A DNA stretch of 64,000 bases from Hydrogenophaga crocea (GTDB lineage: Bacteria; Pseudomonadota; Gammaproteobacteria; Burkholderiales; Burkholderiaceae_C): contig NZ_CP049989.1 in assembly GCF_011388215.1 (NCBI RefSeq), positions 4,258,001-4,322,000 of the forward strand, read 5' to 3'. A model generated the notes under the pieces. It ran no database searches, was not told where the DNA came from, and saw only the letters and a program-made list of their open reading frames with translations. Both the position numbers and the translations under genes were made by a program. Below, in pieces: positions 7,067 to 14,654 of this stretch; positions within the stretch are counted from its first letter, which is position 1, and every line of letters starts with the position of its first letter.

Positions 7067-8941
7067 TCAGTACAGGTGCACCGCGCCGCTGTTCAGCACG
7101 ATCTGCTGGTCGCGGTCGCGGCGGTCTTCCTGCACCGCGCCCACGGCAAGCGTGAGCCGCTGGCCCTGGCCGGCCAGGGCCACGGCATACCCGTACAGCG
7201 CGTTCTGCTGGGCGCTGCCCACGGGCGCCTTCATGTAGGCCTGCTGCGTCCAGCCGGTGGCCCCGCGAGTGAACACGTAGGCCGCGCCGCTGTTGAGGCG
7301 GTCGTTGTCGGCGCCGTCACCGCCCAGGCCGATGTCGGCACTGCCTTCCGTGGCGGCCCCCACGGCGATCGTGTTGCCATCGCCCGATAGCGCCAGGCTG
7401 CGGCCGAAGGCGTCGGCCCGGTCCGGATTGGAGGCCTTCAGATAGGCCTGCGGCGCCCAGTGGCCGTTGCCGTCCTGGGCGAAGACGTACACCGCGCCGC
7501 TGTCCACGTTGACGTCCGCGTCGATGGTCTGGGCGGCCGTGGGCTGCCCGGCCATGGTGGCCTCCAGGCTGTCTTCGAGCAGGGCGGACACCGCCAGCGT
7601 GTCGCCCGCGGTCGAGAGCGCCACGCGAAAGCCGAAGTTGTCGTGTGCACCGGTGTTGGACGCCTTCACATAGGCCGTCTGGCGCCATTGGGTGCCGGCG
7701 CGCGCGAACAGGTACACCGCGCCGCTGTCCGTGGCATTGCCGTTGGTGACGCCCGGTGCGCCGGGCGTGACGCCCGTGAGGTCGCTGTCCTCGCCGGGCG
7801 CGCCCACGGCCAGGGTGCTGCCGTCGGCCGCGAGCGCGAGGCTGTAGCCGAACCACTGTCCGGCCCCGGCGTTGGCCGCCTTGAGGTAGGCCTGTGGCTG
7901 CCAGCTTCCGTTTGCATGCGCGAACACGTACACCGCGCCGCTGTTGTCGGCGTTCTGGTTGATCGCGCCCGCGTCGGGCACGCCGTTGACCACACCGCTG
8001 AGGTCGCTGCCCTCGTGGATGGCGCCCACCGCCAGGGTCTGGCCGTCGGCCGACAGCGCGAGCTGGCCGCCGAACTGGTCGCCGCAGGCGGTGGCTGGGC
8101 AGCTCGCGGCGTTGAAGGCCTTGAGGTAGGCGGTCTGGGTCCATTGGCTGCCGTCGCGGCCGAAGACATACACGGCACCGCTGTCGGGCGCGGTGTTGCT
8201 GCTGCCATCGGCCGCGCTGCCGCTGTCTTCGAGCGGCGCGCCCACGGCCAGCGTGTGGCCATCGGCGGACAGGGCGAGCGACAGGCCGAAGCGGTCGTCG
8301 CTGCCGGCGTTGGCGGCCTTCAGGTAGGCCTGCTGGGTCCAGCCGCTGGCACCGCGCGTGAACACGTACACGGCGCCGCTCTGGGGCGCGGTGTCGTTGA
8401 GGCGCTGCTCGCCGTTGATGGTGGTGGTGGCGCTGTCCTCGCCCATGGCGCCCACGGCCAGGGTGGTGCCGTCGGCCGACAGCGCCACGGCCACGCCGAA
8501 GCCGTCGTCGGCCCCCATGTTCGAGGCCTGCAGCACCGAGCCCGCCTGCGCCAGGCTGGCGGCCAGCGTGACGGCATTCGAGTCGGTGCACTGGCTGCCC
8601 TGGCAGGTGCGCAGGATGTACGAGGCGTTGACGTGGGTGGGCAGGAAGATGTCGACGTCATGCACCGTGGTGCCAGGGGGCAGGGTGTCGAGCAGGCTGT
8701 AGTCCGATTGCCCCTGCGCCTTTTCCATCAGCCGCAGCTCGGTGGCGCCGCTGGCCGGGGGCCAGCTGAAGCGGTAGGTCTGGCCGTCCAGTGCGCTCAC
8801 CTGCAAGCCGGTGGCCTGGTCCGTCGCGCCCCCGGTGGCGCCACCTCCACCGCCGCCGCCCCCGCCGCAGGCCGCAAGGGTCAGCGCCACGAGCAGCGTG
8901 GCCAGGCTGGCGCGTGCGCGCCGGTGTTTCCATGATTTCAT
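7067..8941 (-). CDS. FG-GAP repeat lipoprotein, predicted seven-bladed beta-propeller
   Basis: The 624-residue protein begins with a lipoprotein signal peptide: MKSWKHRRARASL, a hydrophobic stretch, the lipobox LTLAAC, then a run of Gly. A short Fn3-like region (about 40-110) is followed by seven repeats of about 65-75 residues, each of the form AYLKA-N-G-FG-LALSADG-TLAVGA-ED-SGAVYVF-W. This is the FG-GAP/integrin-alpha type propeller blade. An AGGAGG site 6 bases upstream fixes the start at 8941. It is probably outer-membrane anchored, with a binding or adhesion role. It stands alone between the CesT-like genes and fliT. Partner unknown. Confidence 0.85.
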   Translation of the reverse strand: MKSWKHRRARASLATLLVALTLAACGGGGGGGGGATGGATDQATGLQVSALDGQTYRFSWPPASGATELRLMEKAQGQSDYSLLDTLPPGTTVHDVDIFLPTHVNASYILRTCQGSQCTDSNAVTLAASLAQAGSVLQASNMGADDGFGVAVALSADGTTLAVGAMGEDSATTTINGEQRLNDTAPQSGAVYVFTRGASGWTQQAYLKAANAGSDDRFGLSLALSADGHTLAVGAPLEDSGSAADGSSNTAPDSGAVYVFGRDGSQWTQTAYLKAFNAASCPATACGDQFGGQLALSADGQTLAVGAIHEGSDLSGVVNGVPDAGAINQNADNSGAVYVFAHANGSWQPQAYLKAANAGAGQWFGYSLALAADGSTLAVGAPGEDSDLTGVTPGAPGVTNGNATDSGAVYLFARAGTQWRQTAYVKASNTGAHDNFGFRVALSTAGDTLAVSALLEDSLEATMAGQPTAAQTIDADVNVDSGAVYVFAQDGNGHWAPQAYLKASNPDRADAFGRSLALSGDGNTIAVGAATEGSADIGLGGDGADNDRLNSGAAYVFTRGATGWTQQAYMKAPVGSAQQNALYGYAVALAGQGQRLTLAVGAVQEDRRDRDQQIVLNSGAVHLY

Positions 8942-9031
8942 GTGCCCTCCTGAGGAAACGGCCGGATCGTGGCCGCAGGAGGAACTTGGCAATCGCGGTA
9001 CCCGTGCGTGTTGGCAGAGCCCCGAATGCAG

Positions 9032-9053
9032 ACGCGGCCCCGAAGGGCCGCGT
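9032..9053 (-). terminator. UUCG-loop hairpin after fliT
   Basis: A perfect 9-bp stem ACGCGGCCC/GGGCCGCGT closes a TTCG tetraloop when read on the minus strand, 26 bases past the fliT stop. No T-run follows, so it may act as a transcript-end stabiliser as much as a terminator of the fliCDST run. Confidence 0.5.
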
Positions 9054-9079
9054 GCGTGCTTGATGATTGCCTGACGGCC

Positions 9080-9382
9080 TCAGTGCGTGGCCGCCTTGCT
9101 CGATTTGTCGAGCAGGTGGGCGAGGTCGTTGAGCCAGGGCTCGGCCAGGCAGCGGATCTCGGCGTCGGTGCGCAGGATGCGCTGCATGATGCGCGCCTTT
9201 TCCTTGCGCTCCTCGGGCGCGAGATCGGTCTCGCGCGACTTGAAGCGCAGCTGGGCGATCAGCACCGCACAGGCGCCTTCGAGCCGCACCACCTGGTCCC
9301 AGTTCTCGGACTGCGCGGCCGCGAGCATCTGCTCGCTGGTGCGTTCGATGGCCTTGTAGTAGTCGATCAGCGGGGTGGTCAT
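9080..9382 (-). CDS. fliT: Flagellar export chaperone FliT
   Basis: A 100-residue, all-helical protein starting MTTPLIDYYKAIERTSEQML, with charged amphipathic helices and a segment ETDLAPEERKEKARIMQRIL typical of FliT. FliT binds the filament cap protein FliD, and in enteric bacteria it also binds and inhibits FlhDC. The family is weakly conserved; position two bases after fliS and in the fliD-fliS-fliT order makes the call. A longer start 14 codons upstream would overlap fliS and lacks support. Confidence 0.88.
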   Translation of the reverse strand: MTTPLIDYYKAIERTSEQMLAAAQSENWDQVVRLEGACAVLIAQLRFKSRETDLAPEERKEKARIMQRILRTDAEIRCLAEPWLNDLAHLLDKSSKAATH

Positions 9383-9384
9383 GG

Positions 9385-9795
9385 TCAGGCTCCGGCGATG
9401 GCCTGTTCGCGGATCTGTTGCCATGACTGCGCGACGGGCTCGATGAGCGCGACGACCTCGTTCAGAGGCTTGACGTCGTTGTGCAGGTTGGCCAGCGAAA
9501 GGCGGTTGGCGCTGTACGTGTAGAGCAGGCGCAGGTTGACGGCCAGTTCGCCGCCGCGCGCTTCGTCGAGGCCGGACAGCAGGCCCTCGTCGAGGATGCG
9601 CAAGGCCTTGCCGATCTGTTCACCCTTGACCGCCACGTCGCCGCGCGCCATCGCTGCCTGCGCTTTGCTCAGGGCCTGGAGCAGGCCGTCGAACAGCAGG
9701 GCGATGAGGTGGTGGCTGTCGGAGGCCTGCACATTGGACTCCACCGCGACACGGCGGTAGGCACTGGCGGCTCGGGTGTTGACAGAGGTGAACAT
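9385..9795 (-). CDS. fliS: Flagellin export chaperone FliS
   Basis: FliS binds the flagellin C-terminus in the cytosol and prevents premature polymerisation. The 136-residue product has the family opening TRAASAYRRVAVESNVQASD, the helix HHLIALLFDGLLQAL, and GEQIGKALRILDEGL. The start at 9795 is supported by AAGGAA about 11 bases upstream. An alternative ATG lies at 9813, and longer forms would add a non-conserved extension. It lies 109 bases downstream of fliD. Confidence 0.95.
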   Translation of the reverse strand: MFTSVNTRAASAYRRVAVESNVQASDSHHLIALLFDGLLQALSKAQAAMARGDVAVKGEQIGKALRILDEGLLSGLDEARGGELAVNLRLLYTYSANRLSLANLHNDVKPLNEVVALIEPVAQSWQQIREQAIAGA

Positions 9796-9904
9796 GGCGT
9801 CGGTTCCTTGCATCTGATGCCTTTCTGTATCGGCAAGCCAGGGCCGGACTGTAGGCGGCTGATGCGCCGAAACGCGCGGTGTCACAAAGGCTTTCAAGCG
9901 CGCC

Positions 9905-11299
9905 TCAACCGGCGCTCCACAGCGACAGCTGCTGGCTCACGAAGCTGCCCAGGGTGTTGTACTGGGCCACCGTGGTGTCCAGGGCCGAGAACTGCGCGAG
10001 CAGGCGCGTCTGGGCGCGGTCGGCGCGCTCGTTGATGCGGTCCTGCTCCTGCGTGTTGCGCGTCTGCTGCTTCTGGATCGCCTCGGTGCGGCTGGTGATC
10101 TTGCCGTCGGTGGCGAGCATGCCGTCGGTGAAGGCCTTCACCTTCAGGCCGAAGCCGCGCAGCGTGGCGTCGGTGTTGGTGGCGGTGAACAGGCGCTGCA
10201 CGCCCTGCAGGTCCTTGGCCATCACCTCGTCGAACTTCTTGGTGTCCAGCGTGAGCTTGCCGCCGGTCTGCTGGGTCGAGATGCCGACGTCGAGCAGGCG
10301 CGAGAACGGCGTGGTGCCGGAGACCGAGCGCATCATCGCGCGCAACGCGTTCTGCAGGCCCACGGTGGTGGAGTCGCCCTGCAGCGGGCCCGCGGTCTTG
10401 GTGGCGTCGTCGTACTTCACCGCGTTGCTCAAGGTGTCGTTGAGCGTGTTGTAGGCGTCCACGAAGGCCTGCATCTGCTTCTTCAGCGCCTCGGTGTCGG
10501 GCACCACGTTGATCTCCACCGGCGCCAAGGTGGTCTGGTTGAGCGTGATGTTCAGGCCGGTGAGCGTGTCGCTGAGCTTGTTGCTGGCCGAGACGATGTC
10601 CACGCCGTTGACCTTGGCCAGCGCGTTCTGCGCGGCCTGCGTGAGCGTGGCGCCGCCCGTGCCGCCCGGGTCGTAGCCCAGGGCCTGCACGCCGGCGTCG
10701 CCGCTGGCCTGCACGCGAAAGGCCTGCGTCTCGCCGGTTTCGCTCGAGCGCATGAGCAGCCGCTCGCCGCTGGCGTCGCGCAGCACGGTGGCGGTCACGC
10801 CGGCGCCGGCCTGGTTGATCTTGGTGGCGATGCTGCTCAGGGTGTCGGTGGCGCTCACGCTCACGGGCACGGCGGCCTTGCCGTTGCTGGTGAAGGCCGT
10901 GCCCGACCAGCTGCCGATCTCGATGCTGAGCGTGCCGGTGCCGACCGTGCTGCCGGTGGTCACGGGCGTCGACGCGGTGGACTGCGCGCGCGCGAGCTGC
11001 TGCACCTCCATGGTGAAGCTGCCGCCGGTGGCGCCGGTGCCCGCGGTGACGCTGATCGAGGTGTTGTCGCTCGAGCTCGCGGTGAACAGGCCCCAGCCCG
11101 AGGTGGTGGAGAGCTTGGCGGCGGCGTCACCGAGCGCGGCGAACTGCGACTTGATGGTGCCGTAGGTGGAGAGCTGCGTCTTGAGGGACGTGGCCTGGGT
11201 CTGCAGGGTCTCCAGCGGCTTGCGTTCGATCGCGACCAGCTGCGAGACGATGCTCTGCACGTCCAGGCCGGTGCCGATGCCGGGGGAAGAGATGGCCAT
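9905..11299 (-). CDS. fliD: Flagellar filament cap protein FliD
   Basis: FliD forms the cap at the filament tip that folds incoming flagellin. In 464 residues one sees the conserved N-terminal GIGTGLDVQSIVSQLVAIE with its heptad-rich leg region. The variable middle domains (about 100-320) are Thr/Ser/Gly-rich. The C-terminal leg includes TTVAQYNTLGSFVSQQLSLW. The start at 11299 begins MAISSPGIGTG; the upstream extension is Arg/Cys-rich and not family-like. It is read in the same direction as fliC, behind the hairpins at 11361-11415. Confidence 0.96.
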   Translation of the reverse strand: MAISSPGIGTGLDVQSIVSQLVAIERKPLETLQTQATSLKTQLSTYGTIKSQFAALGDAAAKLSTTSGWGLFTASSSDNTSISVTAGTGATGGSFTMEVQQLARAQSTASTPVTTGSTVGTGTLSIEIGSWSGTAFTSNGKAAVPVSVSATDTLSSIATKINQAGAGVTATVLRDASGERLLMRSSETGETQAFRVQASGDAGVQALGYDPGGTGGATLTQAAQNALAKVNGVDIVSASNKLSDTLTGLNITLNQTTLAPVEINVVPDTEALKKQMQAFVDAYNTLNDTLSNAVKYDDATKTAGPLQGDSTTVGLQNALRAMMRSVSGTTPFSRLLDVGISTQQTGGKLTLDTKKFDEVMAKDLQGVQRLFTATNTDATLRGFGLKVKAFTDGMLATDGKITSRTEAIQKQQTRNTQEQDRINERADRAQTRLLAQFSALDTTVAQYNTLGSFVSQQLSLWSAG

Positions 11300-11360
11300 G
11301 GTCTTGCCTTTCGCTCGATGGACGCAGCGCACGCCGTGCGGCATGCGCTGGGTGCATCGG

Positions 11361-11380
11361 CGTTTCGCGGGCGCGAAACG
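11361..11380. repeat. Perfect 9-bp inverted repeat in the fliC-fliD gap
   Basis: CGTTTCGCG and CGCGAAACG are separated by two bases, 60 bases before fliD and directly behind the fliC hairpin. On the minus strand it is followed by GCCGATGC at 11361-11354, which resembles a sigma-28 -10 box but has no recognisable -35. Confidence 0.5.
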
Positions 11381-11386
11381 CACGAA

Positions 11387-11415
11387 GCGGCGGAAGGTGC
11401 TCGCACCTCCGCCGC
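11387..11415 (-). terminator. GC-rich hairpin after fliC
   Basis: A 13-bp stem GCGGCGGAGGTGC/GCACCTTCCGCCGC with one bulged base begins about 22 bases beyond the fliC stop. It lacks a proper T-run. It probably trims or partially terminates the abundant flagellin transcript before fliD. Confidence 0.55.
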
Positions 11416-11437
11416 GTGAACGCTCCCTGACGCCGGA

Positions 11438-12229
11438 TCAGCGCAGGAGGGCCAGCACGTTCTGCGGCACCTGGTTGGCCTGGGCCACCATCGCGGTGCC
11501 GGCCTGCGTGAGCACCTGGGTGCGCGACAGGTTCGCGGTTTCCTGCGCGAAGTCGGCGTCCATGATGCGGCCGCGGGCAGCTGCCTGGTTCTCCGAGGCG
11601 ATGCGCAGGTTGCTCACCACCGATTCGAAGCGGTTCTGCACCGCACCCAGCGTGGCGCGCTTGGTGGTGGCGTCGTTCAGGGCGGTGTCGATCGCGCCGA
11701 GGGCGGTCGTGGCGTTGGCGGCGCTGGTCACGTCACCGGTGATGGCCACGGCGGCCACCGAGGCCACGGCGATGGTGTCGCCGCTGTTGGCGCCGACCTG
11801 GAAGGTGTAGGCCGAGCCGAACACGTTGGCGCCGTTGAAGCGCGTGGAGCTGCCCAGGCGGGTCACTTCGGCGGCGAGCTGCTGGAATTCGGCGTCGAGG
11901 TTGGCGCGGTCGCCGGTGCCGTTGGTGCCGTTGGCCGACTGCACGGCCAGGTCACGCATGCGCAGCAGGGCGTCGCTCACCTTGCCCAGCGCGCCGTCGG
12001 CGGTCTGCGAGAAGGAGATGGCGTCGTTGGCGTTGCGGATCGCGACGTTCATGCCACGCTCTTGAGCGCTCATGCGGGTGGCGATGGACAGGCCGGCGGC
12101 GTCGTCCTTGGCGCTGTTCACGCGCAGGCCCGACGACAGGCGTTGCATCGAGGTCGCCAGCGAGCTCTGGTTGGTGGCCAGGTTGCGCTGGGCGTTGAGG
12201 GACATCACGTTGGTGTTGATGGCGGTCAT
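11438..12229 (-). CDS. fliC: Flagellin, short filament subunit
   Basis: The 263-residue flagellin has a canonical N-terminal D0/D1 part (NTNVMSLNAQRNL, LSSGLRVNSAKDDAAGL, AISFSQTADGALGKV) and C-terminal D1/D0 part (ASENQAAARGRIMDADFAQE, then TQVLTQAGTAMVAQANQVPQ). The region between (about 145-190) is only about 45 residues, so outer domains D2/D3 are essentially absent. Enteric flagellins are near 500 residues. AGGAGT precedes the ATG. A sigma-28 promoter lies at 12433-12407. It is the only flagellin gene in the window and is followed by the cap gene and the chaperones for both. Confidence 0.98.
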   Translation of the reverse strand: MTAINTNVMSLNAQRNLATNQSSLATSMQRLSSGLRVNSAKDDAAGLSIATRMSAQERGMNVAIRNANDAISFSQTADGALGKVSDALLRMRDLAVQSANGTNGTGDRANLDAEFQQLAAEVTRLGSSTRFNGANVFGSAYTFQVGANSGDTIAVASVAAVAITGDVTSAANATTALGAIDTALNDATTKRATLGAVQNRFESVVSNLRIASENQAAARGRIMDADFAQETANLSRTQVLTQAGTAMVAQANQVPQNVLALLR

Positions 12230-12704
12230 GACTTACTCCTGAAAGAGATTGACTGGTAATCCGGCATTGCTGCCAATCAGTTGCCGGCGATGCCACCGGC
12301 GGCTTGACCGGAGCTTCTTCCCTGGCTGCGGCGCTGCACCTGCATCACCGCGGCCCAGGGCTTGGCTGGCCGGACGACGAACCCCTTTTGAAGTCCGTTG
12401 AGTCCAATTTCGGTGATGCGCTGGAATTCTTTAGGGCCCCGTGAAAACCGATCGCTCGATAAGCCCCCAAGTCGCCCGCCAGTTCCGCTGGTCCCCGTTT
12501 GCCCACCGCACAGTCGGTTTCGGACCGTTTTGAAAACCAAAGGTGTAGGCAACGCGCTGACAAAGGCCTCCGGTTCTCCCGACACGTTGCACAGCGAATT
12601 ACCGATTCAAGTTTTTTCACCGGTCGACACAATTCCTCACATCGGGTCTCGCAAAGCCTTTCGGCAGCAAAACCCCCCACTTGAGGAACGCGAAGGAGCG
12701 ACAC
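12230..12704. other. fliC-flhD divergent intergenic region (475 bases without a gene)
   Basis: The left part is the fliC leader of about 170 bases and its sigma-28 promoter. The right part, about 270 bases, must contain the flhDC promoter and leader. It is more A/T-rich than its surroundings, with runs such as TTCAAGTTTTTTCACC near 12606. No -35/-10 pair good enough to name was found for flhDC, and no small open frame with a convincing ribosome-binding site. Confidence 0.7.
12407..12433 (-). promoter_or_regulatory. Sigma-28 (FliA) promoter of fliC
   Basis: On the minus strand the -35 is TAAAGAAT (12433-12426), then exactly 11 bases, then the -10 ACCGAAAT (12414-12407). The consensus is TAAAGTTT-N11-GCCGATAA: six of eight and five of eight matches with ideal spacing. 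The predicted transcript start is near 12400, giving a leader of about 170 bases. Confidence 0.75.
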
Positions 12705-13046
12705 ATGGACAGCGAACAACTTCTGGCCGAGATCCGCGAAGCCAACCTGACCTACCTGATGCTGGCGCAGAACCTGATCCGCAAGGACCGCGCCGAAGCC
12801 CTGTTCCGCCTGGGCCTGACCGAAGAGGCCGCCGACCTGCTGGGCATGCTGTCGACCGCGCAGCTGCTCAAGATCGCGTCGAGCAACATGCTGCTGTGCC
12901 GCTTCCGCGTCGACGACGACCTGGTGTGGAACCTGCTCACGAACCACAACGTGAAGAAGGTGGACAACACCACCACGACCCAGCTGCACGCGAGCATCCT
13001 GATGGCCGGCAAGTTCGCCGAGTCCGTCGCCGCCACCGCCCACTGA
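12705..13046 (+). CDS. flhD: Flagellar master regulator subunit FlhD
   Basis: FlhD partners FlhC in the hetero-hexameric activator that, with sigma-70 RNA polymerase, switches on early flagellar genes. The 113 residues match the family: MDSEQLLAEIREANLTYLML, then LIRKDRAEALFRLGL and the helix-turn-helix region around AQLLKIASSNMLLCRFR. A GAAGGAG site eight bases upstream fixes the start. flhC follows after 32 bases. Presence of FlhDC rather than FleQ indicates the enteric/beta-proteobacterial type of flagellar hierarchy. Confidence 0.97.
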   Translation: MDSEQLLAEIREANLTYLMLAQNLIRKDRAEALFRLGLTEEAADLLGMLSTAQLLKIASSNMLLCRFRVDDDLVWNLLTNHNVKKVDNTTTTQLHASILMAGKFAESVAATAH

Positions 13047-13078
13047 TCCCCGTCTCTTTTCGTACCCCGGAGCGCACC

Positions 13079-13618
13079 ATGGCCGCAGGCAAAAGCATCC
13101 TCAACGAGTCGCGTGACATCGAACGTGCCGTCGCGCTGATCCAGCTCGGCGCCCGCCTGCAGGTGCTGGAGTACGAAACCAGCCTGTCCTACGAGCGCCT
13201 GCTGCGCCTGTACAAGGAAGTCGCGGGCAAGAGCCCGTCCAAGGGCCAGCTGCCGTTCTCCACCGACTGGTTCCTGACCTGGCAGCCCAACATCCACGCC
13301 TCGCTGTTCCTGAACATCCACGAGTACCTGTCCAAGACCAGCGAACTCGAAGAGATCGACACCGTCATCAAGGCCTTCCGCCTCTACAGCGAGCAGATGA
13401 CCGCCAGCGCCATCGAGCCCCTGCTGTCCATCACCCGCGCCTGGCGCCTGGTGAAGTTCGTGGACAACGGCATGCTCACGCTGACCAAGTGCTCGTGCTG
13501 CGGCGGCAACTTCGTCACCGAGCCCTACGAGAACGCGCGCAACTTCGTCTGCGGCCTGTGCCAGCCGCCGGCCCGTGCCGGCAAGGGCTCCACCGCCGGC
13601 AGCCTGCGCCTGCACTGA
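13079..13618 (+). CDS. flhC: Flagellar master regulator subunit FlhC
   Basis: FlhC is the main DNA-binding subunit of the FlhD4C2 activator. The 179 residues include the conserved LIQLGARLQVLEYETSLSYE and GQLPFSTDWFLTWQPNIHAS. The four zinc cysteines are at about C138, C141, C158 and C161 (KCSCCGGNFV, then FVCGLCQPP). A GGAG site precedes the ATG at 13079. A rho-independent terminator follows 26 bases after the stop, so flhDC is a self-contained two-gene transcript separated from motAB. Confidence 0.98.
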   Translation: MAAGKSILNESRDIERAVALIQLGARLQVLEYETSLSYERLLRLYKEVAGKSPSKGQLPFSTDWFLTWQPNIHASLFLNIHEYLSKTSELEEIDTVIKAFRLYSEQMTASAIEPLLSITRAWRLVKFVDNGMLTLTKCSCCGGNFVTEPYENARNFVCGLCQPPARAGKGSTAGSLRLH

Positions 13619-13643
13619 ACACCCTGCGCTTCCTCAAAGCCGG

Positions 13644-13670
13644 AAAAGGGCCCCGACAAGGGCCCTTTTT
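13644..13670 (+). terminator. Rho-independent terminator after flhDC
   Basis: The stem AAAAGGGCCC / GGGCCCTTTT (10 bp) encloses a 6-base loop and ends in TTTTT. It is the best intrinsic terminator in the window and isolates flhDC from the motAB transcript. Confidence 0.9.
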
Positions 13671-13705
13671 CCGTTTCTGAAGGGTCTTCATCCCCCCTAG
13701 AGTCG

Positions 13706-13713
13706 GCCGATAA
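13706..13713 (+). promoter_or_regulatory. Sigma-28 -10 box before motA
   Basis: The sequence is a perfect GCCGATAA, 60 bases before the motA ATG. The -35 position with an 11-base spacer reads TTCATCCC, which does not resemble TAAAGTTT. CCCTAGAG lies only three bases upstream of the -10. Class III expression of motAB is expected; the weak -35 may need help or give low activity. Confidence 0.6.
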
Positions 13714-13773
13714 GTTCTTCATCCCATTCCGGCAGGTGCGCCCGTTGCACCCGCCACCCAAGCGACCAACAAC

Positions 13774-14637
13774 ATGTTCGTCATCATCGGCTTCCTGGTC
13801 TCGATGGCCTGCATCTTCGGGGTGTTCATCGCCCACGGGGGCAACATCGGTGTGGTGCTCAAGGCCCTGCCTTTCGAGATGACCACCATCCTCGGCGCGG
13901 CGCTGGGCGCCTTCCTGATCAACAACCAGATGAAGGTGGTCAAGGCCGCGTTCAAAGGCATGGCCGGTTGTTTCAAGGGCAGCCAGTACACCAAGGACCG
14001 CTACATGCAGATCCTGGCGCTGCTCTACGACCTGCTGCAGAAGGCGCGCAAGGAAGGCCTGATGGCCATCGAACAGGACGTGGAGAACCCCGACCAGTCG
14101 CCGGTGTTCAAGAAGTACCCCACGATCGCGGCCGACCACCACGTGGTCGAGTTCATCACCGACTACCTGCGCATGATGGTCTCGGGCAACCTCAACGCCC
14201 ACGAGATCGAGTCGCTCATGGACAGCGAGATCGAGACCCACCACCAGGAGGCGCACGCGCCGGTGGCCGCGATCGGCCGCCTCGCGGGCGGCCTGCCGGC
14301 CTTCGGCATCGTGGCCGCCGTGCTCGGCGTGGTGAACACCATGGGCTCGGTGGGCCAGCCGCCCGCGGTGCTCGGCGCCATGATCGGCTCGGCCCTGGTC
14401 GGCACCTTCCTGGGCATTCTGCTGGCCTATGGCGTGTTCGAGCCCATCGGCGGCCTGATGGACCAGAAGGTCGAAGAGGCGGGCAAGGAATTCCAGTGCA
14501 TCAAGACCACGCTGCTCGCGAGCATGCAGGGCTACGCCCCCGCCACCGCGGTGGAGTTCGGCCGCAAGGTGCTGTTCAGCGACGTGCGTCCTTCGTTCTC
14601 GGAGCTGGAGAACCACGTCAAGGGCAAGAAGGCCTGA
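13774..14637 (+). CDS. motA: Flagellar stator protein MotA
   Basis: MotA is the proton-channel stator subunit whose cytoplasmic loop pushes on FliG. The 287-residue product has four membrane segments: one at the extreme N-terminus (FVIIGFLVSMACIFGVFI), one near 32-50, and a pair at about 170-225 (GLPAFGIVAAVLGVV and MIGSALVGTFLGILLAYGVF). The conserved proline after GGL begins the third segment. The large loop between segments 2 and 3 holds YDLLQKARKEGLMAIE, the family's charged torque region. The ribosome-binding site is weak. motB begins 17 bases after the stop. Confidence 0.97.
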   Translation: MFVIIGFLVSMACIFGVFIAHGGNIGVVLKALPFEMTTILGAALGAFLINNQMKVVKAAFKGMAGCFKGSQYTKDRYMQILALLYDLLQKARKEGLMAIEQDVENPDQSPVFKKYPTIAADHHVVEFITDYLRMMVSGNLNAHEIESLMDSEIETHHQEAHAPVAAIGRLAGGLPAFGIVAAVLGVVNTMGSVGQPPAVLGAMIGSALVGTFLGILLAYGVFEPIGGLMDQKVEEAGKEFQCIKTTLLASMQGYAPATAVEFGRKVLFSDVRPSFSELENHVKGKKA

Positions 14638-14654
14638 TCACCTGAGGCACCGAC

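Noticed and set aside
12600..12635. TCAAGTTTTTTCACCGGTCGACACAATT-like stretch as flhDC promoter
   Set aside because: Neither the sigma-28 spacing nor a sigma-70 -35/-10 pair fits; only three of six matches in each hexamer.
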